5,572 nt of DNA, from positions 1 to 5,572 of the forward strand of contig CAZKHG010000079.1 of assembly GCA_964552655.1 (NCBI GenBank), read 5' to 3'. Origin of the DNA: CAZKHG01 sp964552655 (GTDB taxonomy: Bacteria; Bacteroidota; Bacteroidia; Bacteroidales; Tenuifilaceae). The notes below the pieces were generated by a model, which was not told where the DNA came from, searched no databases, and saw only the letters and a list, made by a program, of their open reading frames with translations. Below are positions 1 through 5,572 of the stretch, piece by piece. How positions within the stretch are numbered: the first letter of the stretch is position 1; each line of letters starts with the position of its first letter. Made by a program: the position numbers and the translations under genes.

Positions 1-40
1 TCATACTTTTCATGATAATTTTTTCCATTTCCAGTTTCAT
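1..40 (-). CDS. Possible 5' end of a gene leaving the left edge
   Basis: The minus strand is open from base 40 to the edge and reads MKLEMEKIIMKSM, with four ATG codons in the same frame (40-38, 28-26, 13-11, 4-2). The frame has no stop back to base 64, so only about 20 codons are seen and chance is a fair alternative. It would follow the Dabb gene in the same direction at a spacing of 58 bases from that gene's stop. The true start cannot be chosen from the sequence. The product is unrecognised and too little of it is present to say anything about function. Confidence 0.25.
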   Translation of the reverse strand, partial: MKLEMEKIIMKSM

Positions 41-46
41 ATATAT

Positions 47-95
47 GTTAACCTTAACACTTTAACCATTAGCCTTTAACCATTAGCCTTTAACC
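47..95. repeat. Heptanucleotide tandem repeat, seven units in phase
   Basis: Seven consecutive 7-bp units run in strict phase on the plus strand: GTTAACC, TTAACAC, TTTAACC, ATTAGCC, TTTAACC, ATTAGCC, TTTAACC. The last five units alternate two variants, so bases 61-95 are also two and a half copies of a perfect 14-bp repeat. The first two units are degenerate. The array ends three bases before the stop codon of the Dabb gene and so lies in its 3' flank or 3' UTR. Short arrays of this kind expand and contract by replication slippage. No function is evident. Confidence 0.85.
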
Positions 96-98
96 TTT

Positions 99-407
99 TC
101 AATTTAAAACATCATAATCCACCATCCTTCGTTCCAAACGGGCTTCCTGCACAAAGGGCATAATTGCTTTATGTAGTGGATGCTCCTGATATCCCGCTAA
201 GGCTTCTCTTGATTCAAATTCAGAGTAAAGTACAATATCGGCGCTGGATTCTGTTCTGGAAAAATCAACACCTACCTCAAGTTTAATTAAGCCTGGAATC
301 TTGCCGTTTAATGCCTCAAGCTTTTCCTTAATCAGTAGGGCATTCTGCTCCTTGGTAAGACCATGAGCCTCATCTTTGAGTCGCCAAATGACAATATGTT
401 TTACCAT
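99..407 (-). CDS. Dabb (stress-responsive A/B barrel) domain protein
   Basis: This 102-residue protein is a single Dabb domain, a dimeric ferredoxin-like alpha/beta barrel fold. The family marks are all present: the first strand MVKHIVIWRLKD (1-12), a helix rich in charged residues (18-34), IPGL (37-40), LEVG (43-46), DIVLYSEFES (57-66), the HPLHK turn (76-80) and the closing strand RRMVDYDV (93-100). The length is that of a complete stand-alone member. Plant relatives respond to stress and some relatives are cyclases or oxygenases acting on polyketides, but most bacterial members have no assigned reaction, so no substrate is claimed. The protein has no signal peptide or membrane segment and should be cytosolic. 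The ATG at 407 places the conserved MVKHI motif at the very N-terminus, which supports that start. It is divergent from xerD across 107 bp; that neighbour does not suggest a function. Confidence 0.9.
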   Translation of the reverse strand: MVKHIVIWRLKDEAHGLTKEQNALLIKEKLEALNGKIPGLIKLEVGVDFSRTESSADIVLYSEFESREALAGYQEHPLHKAIMPFVQEARLERRMVDYDVLN

Positions 408-472
408 AATTATAACTGGTTGATTAATTTTTTACTATTGCAAAGTAATTACATTTTAATTTTGATAATCGC

Positions 473-480
473 TATTTTTG
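473..480 (+). promoter_or_regulatory. Candidate -7 promoter element for xerD
   Basis: TATTTTTG matches the Bacteroidota sigma-ABfr -7 consensus TAnnTTTG exactly. It ends 34 bases before the xerD start codon, which would give a leader of roughly 25-30 nt. No good TTG-type -33 element is seen at the expected spacing, and the region is AT-rich, so the match could be chance. A one-mismatch version, TACTATTG, lies further upstream at 433-440. Confidence 0.4.
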
Positions 481-514
481 ATAGTTATTTGAATAGATAT
501 ATAAAATTCACGAA

Positions 515-1423
515 ATGGGCTGGAAATCAGCAATTGAGGACTATACAAACTTTATCAGGATTGAGAAATCCCTTTCGGGAAACTCGGTATCTGCTTACCT
601 GCATGATGTTGAAATGCTTATGCAGTTTGCCGAAGGGAAGGGCAAAGAACCTGAAAACCTAACCATGAGCGATGTCCAGGATTTTCTCGGATTTATTCAG
701 GAAATTGGACTTAATAAACGATCCCAGGCAAGAATCCTTTCAGGAATTCGGGGATTCTATAAATATCTGATGGTAGAAGAGGTTATTGATGTTGATCCTA
801 CTTCGCTGATTGAAGGGCCTAAAGTAGGACATAAACTTCCCGAAGTGCTCACTGTAGATGAGATCGATGCCATTGAAAACTCATTTGACCTTAGCAAACC
901 TGATGGACAAAGGAATAAAGCAATAGTTGAAACTCTTTACAGCTGTGGGTTGCGAGTATCGGAACTGGTTAACCTGCAGCTAACCAACCTTTTTTTCGAT
1001 CAGGGATTTATCCGGGTGATCGGAAAAGGCAATAAGGAAAGGCTTGTACCCATTGGCAATAAAGCCGTAAAAGAGATCAACCTTTATCTTGGAATAAGGA
1101 ATAGTGTTACCCATAAAATTGAAAGGGAATACGAAAACATTGTATTTCTGAACCGGAGGGGACAGAACCTCACCAGGGAAATGGTTTTCACTATTGTGAA
1201 GAAACAGGCTAAAATTGCCGGGATTAGGAAAAAGATCAGCCCGCATACTTTCCGTCATTCCTTTGCCACACACCTGGTCGAGGGTGGTGCCGATCTGAGG
1301 GCCGTTCAGGAGATGCTGGGACACGAATCTATTCTAACAACCGAAATATATACCCATTTAGACAGAGAATTTCTGAGAGATACCATCCTCAGGTTTCATC
1401 CACGATCTGGTAAGGGATTGTAA
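515..1423 (+). CDS. xerD: Site-specific tyrosine recombinase XerD
   Basis: The 302-residue protein is a complete tyrosine recombinase of the Xer type, which together with XerC resolves chromosome dimers at dif under FtsK control. The N-terminal SAM-like, core-binding domain covers about residues 4-90 and the catalytic domain about 108-295. The full catalytic set is visible: Arg147 in SCGLRVSE, Lys171 in IGKGNKER, His244 and Arg247 in SPHTFRHSFATHL, His270 in EMLGH, and the nucleophile Tyr279 in TEIYTHLD. The length and the C-terminal pattern GADLRAVQEMLGHESILTTE fit XerD better than XerC or an integron or phage integrase; this subtype call rests on remembered family patterns. ATG 515 is chosen because it yields the usual short N-terminus, and the next in-frame Met is residue 34, inside the core-binding domain. 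The gene stands alone: divergent from the Dabb gene and convergent with lepB. Confidence 0.95.
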   Translation: MGWKSAIEDYTNFIRIEKSLSGNSVSAYLHDVEMLMQFAEGKGKEPENLTMSDVQDFLGFIQEIGLNKRSQARILSGIRGFYKYLMVEEVIDVDPTSLIEGPKVGHKLPEVLTVDEIDAIENSFDLSKPDGQRNKAIVETLYSCGLRVSELVNLQLTNLFFDQGFIRVIGKGNKERLVPIGNKAVKEINLYLGIRNSVTHKIEREYENIVFLNRRGQNLTREMVFTIVKKQAKIAGIRKKISPHTFRHSFATHLVEGGADLRAVQEMLGHESILTTEIYTHLDREFLRDTILRFHPRSGKGL

Positions 1424-1514
1424 AATTCACTCTATAACCTGAACGTAACGCCCAGCAAATGATTCAATTAATTAGTGGAGTAAAAAAATCAAAAAAGTCA
1501 GCAATAAAACTTTA

Positions 1515-2861
1515 TTAATGGATTCCCCTAAACATCCTATTCCACCTAATATTACCGGGAAATCTCTTCTCCTTATCGAGCGATAGCCAGATGAAGAGGG
1601 CTTTGCCAACAACATGATCCTCAGGAACAAATCCCCAAAACCTTGAATCTGCTGAGTTATGGCGGTTATCACCCATCATGAAATAGTAATTCATCTTAAA
1701 CGTATATGAAGTTGCCAATTCACCGTTGATGTAAATGGCGTTATCCTTCACCTTCAGATCGTTGTTCTCGTACAAATCAATAATTCGCTGGTAAATCGGC
1801 AGGTTGTCAAGGGATAGGCTAATAGTTGCCCCTTTTTTGGGGATCCAAAGCGGGCCAAAATTATCTTCTGTCCAAGGGAAACGGGGATCGTGCGGGAAAA
1901 TAGCTTTGGTCATGTACTCAGCATTGGTATTCTCCTGCTTAACAACTTCAACAACATTCGAGAAACTTTNNNNNNNNNNCTTATCGTATGCTTCACCGGT
2001 AAGCGGTAATGAGTAAATTCCGGCAACGGAATTAAAACTCTGATCGGCAACAGAAATGCCCAGGCGTTCAAAATGCATCGGGTTAATAGGCGTGCCATTT
2101 GTTTTAACGTAGTAATTGTATTGCATTTTCCTGATCGGTTCCTGGTTTTTGCCATTAACCACGAGCTGTCCATGAACCACCTGAATGGTATCCCCAGGGA
2201 TTCCAACACATCTTTTAATATAATTTTCGCGCTTATCAACCGGCCGGGTTATAACGTCATAGTTTTTCCAGATGTAATCCCTACCATAAAATCTAACCAG
2301 GCTGTAGTAGCTCGAATTCTGATCCTGTAGTACAACTGTATCCCCTTCGGGAAAGTTAAAAACCACCACATCATTTCTTTTGATATCACCCAGACCGGCA
2401 ATACGTTTGTAGGGCCACCGTGGCCATTCAATAAACGATTTGGCAGTTTTGGAAAAAGGTAAAGTATGGTGAACAAAAGGGAATGAAATTGGGGTATTGG
2501 GTAATTTTGGTCCATAGCTGACCTTGCTTACAAAGAGGTAATCGCCAATGAGCAAAGATTTTTCCATAGAAGAGGTTGGGATGGTATAAGCCTCTATAAA
2601 AAACATTCTGATAAGGGTTGCAGCAATTACTGCGAAGATGATGGCATCAACCCATTCTACCACCACGCTCTTTTTCTTCTGGTCACGTTTCTTCCAAAAG
2701 GTCCAGTTCACTTTTTTGGTGATATAAAAATCAAAGATTATAGGCAATCCTAAAAGTAACCAGTAGTTCCCAATCCATATTACCCAAAGCAGGAAAACGA
2801 ATGCTGCAAATCCAAACTTAAAGTATTTGTGGGCAAGAAATTTTTTAATTGTGTTTATCAT
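1515..2861 (-). CDS. lepB: Signal peptidase I (LepB), long Bacteroidota form
   Basis: This membrane serine protease removes signal peptides from exported proteins on the periplasmic face of the inner membrane. Two hydrophobic segments lie near the N-terminus (about 16-47, perhaps a double pass, and 67-89) and anchor the enzyme. The S26 family boxes follow: IPTSSMEKSLLIGD with nucleophile Ser98, NYIKRCVGIPGD with general base Lys216, and MMGDNRHNSADSRFWGFVPED (395-415). The protein has 448 residues against 324 in E. coli; the extra length lies mostly between the Lys box and the GDNR box, as in other Bacteroidota LepB proteins. Residues 295-298 are unknown because of ten N bases. The frame agrees on both sides and the downstream part (IFPHDPRFPWTEDNFGPLWIP) is well conserved, so the gene appears intact. 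It starts 44 bp after the dapB stop and is probably cotranscribed with it. No Shine-Dalgarno sequence is evident, as is usual in this phylum. Confidence 0.95.
   Translation of the reverse strand: MINTIKKFLAHKYFKFGFAAFVFLLWVIWIGNYWLLLGLPIIFDFYITKKVNWTFWKKRDQKKKSVVVEWVDAIIFAVIAATLIRMFFIEAYTIPTSSMEKSLLIGDYLFVSKVSYGPKLPNTPISFPFVHHTLPFSKTAKSFIEWPRWPYKRIAGLGDIKRNDVVVFNFPEGDTVVLQDQNSSYYSLVRFYGRDYIWKNYDVITRPVDKRENYIKRCVGIPGDTIQVVHGQLVVNGKNQEPIRKMQYNYYVKTNGTPINPMHFERLGISVADQSFNSVAGIYSLPLTGEAYDKXXXXSFSNVVEVVKQENTNAEYMTKAIFPHDPRFPWTEDNFGPLWIPKKGATISLSLDNLPIYQRIIDLYENNDLKVKDNAIYINGELATSYTFKMNYYFMMGDNRHNSADSRFWGFVPEDHVVGKALFIWLSLDKEKRFPGNIRWNRMFRGIH
1970..1979. other. Assembly gap of ten N within lepB
   Basis: Ten undetermined bases fall inside the variable insert of lepB, after residues AYDK and before SFSNVV. 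The reading frame is the same on both sides. A run of exactly ten N is a common placeholder for a scaffold join, so the true length may differ, most likely by a multiple of three if the gene is intact. No catalytic residue is affected. Confidence 0.95.
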
Positions 2862-2905
2862 GATAAAATTTTTAAGTACCGCAATTATAATATTTTAAAC
2901 TATTC

Positions 2906-3622
2906 TTAGAGCAGTAAAAGATCATCCATTGTAAAACAACCTTTTTTCCCAATCAAAAATTCAGCTGCAATGACTGCACCAATGGCAAAACCTTTCCTGC
3001 TTTTGGCTTTATGAGTGAGCTGAATTTCATCCTGCTCCGATTCAAAGGTAACGTAGTGTGTGCCTGGTGTCTCTCCCTCACGTATTGCTTCAATTGGTAT
3101 TTTACCCTCTTCATGGGATGGTAAAAGTGACCAACCATGGTAGCTTTGCAGTTGTCCGGAAATTATGTTGGCTATGGAAATTGCTGTACCACTGGGAGCA
3201 TCAAGTTTTTGAGTGTGGTGAATTTCGGTAATTTTTGGAGAATACCCTCCTGATTTGCTGATGTATTTGGAGGCAAGCTCATTTATCCTAAAAAAGATGT
3301 TCACCCCTAAGCTATAATTCGATGCATAAAAAAGAGCGGAATCATTCGATTTTACTAGTTTCCTGATTTCATCCAGTTTATCGAGCCAGCCGGTTGTTCC
3401 ACATACAACTGGGACAGAATGTTCAATACAAGTTAAAATGTTGCTATAGGCTGTATAGGGAGTTGTAAACTCAAATGCAACATCTACATCATTCTTATTT
3501 AATGTGTTAAGATCAGAGATATTATCCTTGTCAATTCTTAAAACTACCTGGTGATTCCGGCTAAGGGCAACCCGTTCAATCTCATGCCCCATTTTCCCAT
3601 AACCGATTAAAGCTAACCTCAT
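2906..3622 (-). CDS. dapB: 4-hydroxy-tetrahydrodipicolinate reductase (DapB)
   Basis: DapB reduces 4-hydroxy-tetrahydrodipicolinate to tetrahydrodipicolinate with NAD(P)H, the second committed step of the diaminopimelate/lysine pathway, in the cytosol. The 238-residue protein shows the Rossmann nucleotide loop IGYGKMG (6-12), an acidic residue at the end of strand two (RIDKDN, 29-34), CGTTGW (74-79), YASNYSLGVN (99-108), and the catalytic and substrate loop EIHHTQKLDAPSGTA (133-147). By homology with the E. coli enzyme, His135 is the proton donor and Lys139 binds substrate. The C-terminus (GFAIGAVIAAEFLIGKKGCFTMDDLL) is the usual ending. It is somewhat shorter than E. coli DapB (273) but typical for Bacteroidota. 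The ATG at 3622 places the nucleotide loop at the usual distance from the N-terminus. It is probably the first gene of a dapB-lepB operon; I could not place a good promoter in the 258 bp upstream. Confidence 0.96.
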   Translation of the reverse strand: MRLALIGYGKMGHEIERVALSRNHQVVLRIDKDNISDLNTLNKNDVDVAFEFTTPYTAYSNILTCIEHSVPVVCGTTGWLDKLDEIRKLVKSNDSALFYASNYSLGVNIFFRINELASKYISKSGGYSPKITEIHHTQKLDAPSGTAISIANIISGQLQSYHGWSLLPSHEEGKIPIEAIREGETPGTHYVTFESEQDEIQLTHKAKSRKGFAIGAVIAAEFLIGKKGCFTMDDLLLL

Positions 3623-3845
3623 TTCCTGAAATTTTCAAAAGCCGAAGATAAGAAACATCAAAGAAATATTCTATCATTCAGTTCAAATAAACAAATTTTA
3701 ACACAGAACAGAAGCGTTTGAAAATACATTATTATTTTTATTAAACATTTGGTAAATGGAGCGTTGGAGTGATAGCAAAATCATAGTTTACAAACCCATC
3801 AATCTATAAACTTAATCTACTCCTGAGAATTAATTTTAAAAAAAC

Positions 3846-3853
3846 TACTTTTG
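3846..3853 (+). promoter_or_regulatory. Candidate -7 promoter element for the receptor gene
   Basis: TACTTTTG is an exact match to the Bacteroidota -7 consensus TAnnTTTG, and it ends 27 bases before the receptor start codon. The leader would be only about 20 nt, too short for a riboswitch. No clear TTG -33 element is visible about 20 bases upstream (the nearest is CTG near 3823-3825), so support is from the -7 match and its position only. Confidence 0.45.
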
Positions 3854-3871
3854 CCAACCTAATATTATAAA

Positions 3872-3903
3872 CCATTATCAATGATAACACCTATCAATAA
3901 TGG
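3872..3903 (+). promoter_or_regulatory. Bulged inverted repeat over the receptor start codon
   Basis: An outer arm CCATTAT (3872-3878) is complementary to ATAATGG (3897-3903), and directly inside it TGATA (3882-3886) is complementary to TATCA (3892-3896). Together they make a 12-bp stem with a 3-base bulge CAA (3879-3881) and a 5-base loop ACACC. The start codon ATG (3881-3883) sits at the bulge, with its last two bases in the inner stem. An overlapping alternative pairs TTATCA (3875-3880) with TGATAA (3882-3887) about one base. The structure is visible in the sequence; a role in limiting translation initiation, or as a protein-binding site, is inference. Confidence 0.4.
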
Positions 3904-5572
3904 CATAATAACAACTTTTCATAAATGGTCGAACAAAGGGTATTCGGTATTCAGGAGTTTAAAGATTGCAGTAAAAATTGGTGTGATCCCTGTCACATAC
4001 AGCCTTCTGATTTTACCTTCCCGATCCTTTGCACAATCTGATACATTATTGGTATCTAAAAAGTACGACCTGCCTGAAGTTGTAATAAATGCCAACCGGA
4101 AAGCTCAAACCTTTTCGGAACTTACCAGGGTGGTAAGAGTTGTCACCCGCGAGGAAATTGACAAACAAAAAAATGTATCATTACAGGATCTGCTCGAAAA
4201 AACGTTGATGGTTGATATCCGTCAGCGGGGGAGCCAGGATGTCCAGGCGGATATCAATATCCGTGGCGGTTCCTTCGATCAGGTGCTGGTTCTTTTAAAC
4301 GGGGTAAACATCACCGATCCCCAAACCGGACATCATAACCTGAACATTCCCATTGATCTCAGTTCCATACAGAAAATAGAAGTTCTTCAAGGTCCAGGAG
4401 CAAGAACATACGGCCCTGGTGCTTTCAGCGGAGCAATAAACATTATCACTGAACCCGATACAATAAGAAAGATTTCATTAGCATCATTTATTGGGGAGCA
4501 TAACCTTAACGGGCTGAACATTACAGGAAACTTCAAAAGCAGGGGATTCAGCTCGGTAGTATCAATCTCTAAAAAGCATTCCGATGGTTATATCCCAAAT
4601 ACCGATTTTGATATTATTAACTTTTATTCTCACAACACTCTTTTTACAAAATTTGGAAAGATAAGCCTTTTAGGAGGGTACCAAACCAAAGGATTTGGTG
4701 CAAACAGCTTTTATACCTACAAATACCCAAATCAATATGAAGCCATCAAACTCTTTCTTTCCTCGATACAATTCGAAAAGGTGTGGAACAATAAAAAGTT
4801 GAAAATTGATTTTTACACCCGAAACCATAATGACCGATTTGAACTCTTCCGATCCAACCCATTGCCCTGGTACAAAGGTCATAATTATCATCAGACAAGT
4901 GTTTACGGGTCTAAGGTGCAATTTCAAACTTTAACGAACATTGGTAGATTTCAATTTGGGGCTGAACTTAGAAATGAAGACATACTAAGCAATATACTTG
5001 GCGATTCACTATCTGAACCAATCAAGATAAACCATTCCGACAGCTTGTATTACTCCAAAGGGAGTTTTAGGAAAAATCTGAATATTTATGCTGATTACGC
5101 TGTTTACTTCGATAGAATCAGCATATCTACCGGATTGGTTTATTCTGTAAGCAATATATTCAAAAATAGATGGTGTTACGGGCTGGATTTGGCATACTCA
5201 ATTAGTAAGCCTGTAAAATTAGTTGCATCAGTCAATAGGTCATTCAGAAATCCAACTTTCACTGATTTGTTCTACGTTGGACCAATAAATATAGGGAATC
5301 GAGACATAAAACCCGAAAATGCAATTACCTACGAATTGGGAATAAAATATTTAGGATCACAGATTAACGCTTTCGCAAGCCTTTTTTACCGGGATGGAAC
5401 CAATATTATCGATTGGGTAAAACTTCCATCAGACGCTAAATGGCAAAGCCATAACTATACAAACTTATCAACCCTTGGAGCTGAAGTTGGATTTTATACA
5501 TCCTTTAAAAGTTCATACATCAAAACTTTATCTATTAACTATACGTACTTAAAATCTTCTAAAGCCAGCGGT
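3881..5572 (+). CDS. TonB-dependent outer-membrane receptor, BtuB/CirA-like (3' end missing)
   Basis: The frame is open from ATG 3881 to the right edge, giving 564 residues without a stop. Order: a long N-region and hydrophobic stretch (about 29-47) ending in PSRSFA with probable type I cleavage after Ala51; a TonB-box-like stretch LPEVVINANR (64-73); the plug domain (about 79-190) with SLQDLLEKT, NIRGGSFDQVLVLLNGVNI and IEVLQGPGARTYGPGAFSGAINIIT (about 166-190); then beta-barrel sequence with alternating aromatic strands. RSFRNPTFTDLFY (453-465) and DIKPENAITYELG (from 475) are the typical late-barrel motif of BtuB-like and siderophore-type receptors. Members usually have about 650-700 residues, so roughly the last 100 are beyond the window. 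There is no N-terminal carboxypeptidase-like domain and no SusD gene in view, so it is not a SusC glycan receptor so far as can be seen. The ligand (cobalamin, iron chelate or other) cannot be told from the sequence. An in-frame stop at 3860-3862 excludes longer starts. Confidence 0.92.
   Translation, partial: MITPINNGIITTFHKWSNKGYSVFRSLKIAVKIGVIPVTYSLLILPSRSFAQSDTLLVSKKYDLPEVVINANRKAQTFSELTRVVRVVTREEIDKQKNVSLQDLLEKTLMVDIRQRGSQDVQADINIRGGSFDQVLVLLNGVNITDPQTGHHNLNIPIDLSSIQKIEVLQGPGARTYGPGAFSGAINIITEPDTIRKISLASFIGEHNLNGLNITGNFKSRGFSSVVSISKKHSDGYIPNTDFDIINFYSHNTLFTKFGKISLLGGYQTKGFGANSFYTYKYPNQYEAIKLFLSSIQFEKVWNNKKLKIDFYTRNHNDRFELFRSNPLPWYKGHNYHQTSVYGSKVQFQTLTNIGRFQFGAELRNEDILSNILGDSLSEPIKINHSDSLYYSKGSFRKNLNIYADYAVYFDRISISTGLVYSVSNIFKNRWCYGLDLAYSISKPVKLVASVNRSFRNPTFTDLFYVGPINIGNRDIKPENAITYELGIKYLGSQINAFASLFYRDGTNIIDWVKLPSDAKWQSHNYTNLSTLGAEVGFYTSFKSSYIKTLSINYTYLKSSKASG

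Noticed and set aside
441..448. Minus-strand TTACTTTG as a -7 promoter element for the Dabb gene
   Set aside because: It has one mismatch to TAnnTTTG at a normally conserved base and no -33 partner; the position is plausible but the match is not strong enough to annotate.
460..483. Direct repeat of TTTTGATA with a 16-bp period ahead of xerD
   Set aside because: Two 8-mers made almost only of A and T in an AT-rich spacer are expected by chance; no symmetry or third copy supports an operator.
363..662. Plus-strand open frame crossing from the Dabb gene into xerD
   Set aside because: It overlaps the start of two well-supported genes and the AT-rich spacer between them; its translation is low in information and hydrophobic only because of the spacer composition.
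980..1324. Open frame of 114 codons on the minus strand opposite xerD
   Set aside because: It lies wholly within the catalytic domain of xerD, whose frame carries every family motif; the antisense translation resembles no known family.
1503..1516. Inverted repeat AATAAA-AC-TTTATT as a terminator between xerD and lepB
   Set aside because: The arms are six A/T pairs with a 2-base loop, too weak and too tight for an intrinsic terminator, and the repeat overlaps the lepB stop codon. T-runs lie downstream on the lepB strand but without a GC-rich stem.
1910..2515. Several open frames inside lepB in other frames and on the plus strand
   Set aside because: They overlap conserved lepB coding sequence, some cross the N gap, and none shows a domain or a plausible start context.
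3623..3880. Cobalamin riboswitch ahead of the BtuB-like receptor
   Set aside because: No B12-box sequence (GCCACTG-type) is seen, and the putative transcript leader is only about 20 nt long.
4670..4927. Minus-strand open frame of 85 codons opposite the receptor
   Set aside because: It is embedded in the receptor's barrel coding sequence and has no recognisable motif.

Overview
The window looks like an ordinary chromosomal stretch from a member of the Bacteroidota, probably class Bacteroidia. The evidence is the moderately AT-rich sequence, start codons without clear Shine-Dalgarno sequences, promoter motifs of the Bacteroidota type (TAnnTTTG), a long signal peptidase I with a large insert, the adjacent dapB-lepB pair that is common in this phylum, and a BtuB/CirA-like TonB-dependent receptor. 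A 10-base run of N inside lepB marks an assembly gap, so this is draft or metagenomic sequence.

Layout from left to right: the first 40 bases may hold the 5' end of a minus-strand gene that runs off the left edge (weak). A 7-bp-periodic tandem repeat (47-95) follows, just past the stop codon of a small minus-strand Dabb-domain protein gene (99-407). Head-to-head with it across 107 bp is xerD (515-1423, plus). Its 3' end converges on lepB (1515-2861, minus), with 91 bp between the two stop codons and no convincing terminator. dapB (2906-3622, minus) lies 44 bp upstream of lepB in the same direction, so the two are probably one operon transcribed dapB then lepB. A 258-bp intergenic region separates dapB from a divergent TonB-dependent receptor gene (from 3881, plus), which is still open at the right edge.

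The genes cover separate housekeeping tasks: chromosome dimer resolution (XerD), lysine/diaminopimelate synthesis (DapB), cleavage of signal peptides from exported proteins (LepB) and outer-membrane uptake (the receptor). The receptor has its own type I signal peptide and would be a substrate of signal peptidase I. I found no mobile element, CRISPR array, RNA gene or evident novel multi-gene system. The least explained signals are the heptamer repeat next to the Dabb gene and a 12-bp bulged inverted repeat centred on the receptor's start codon.
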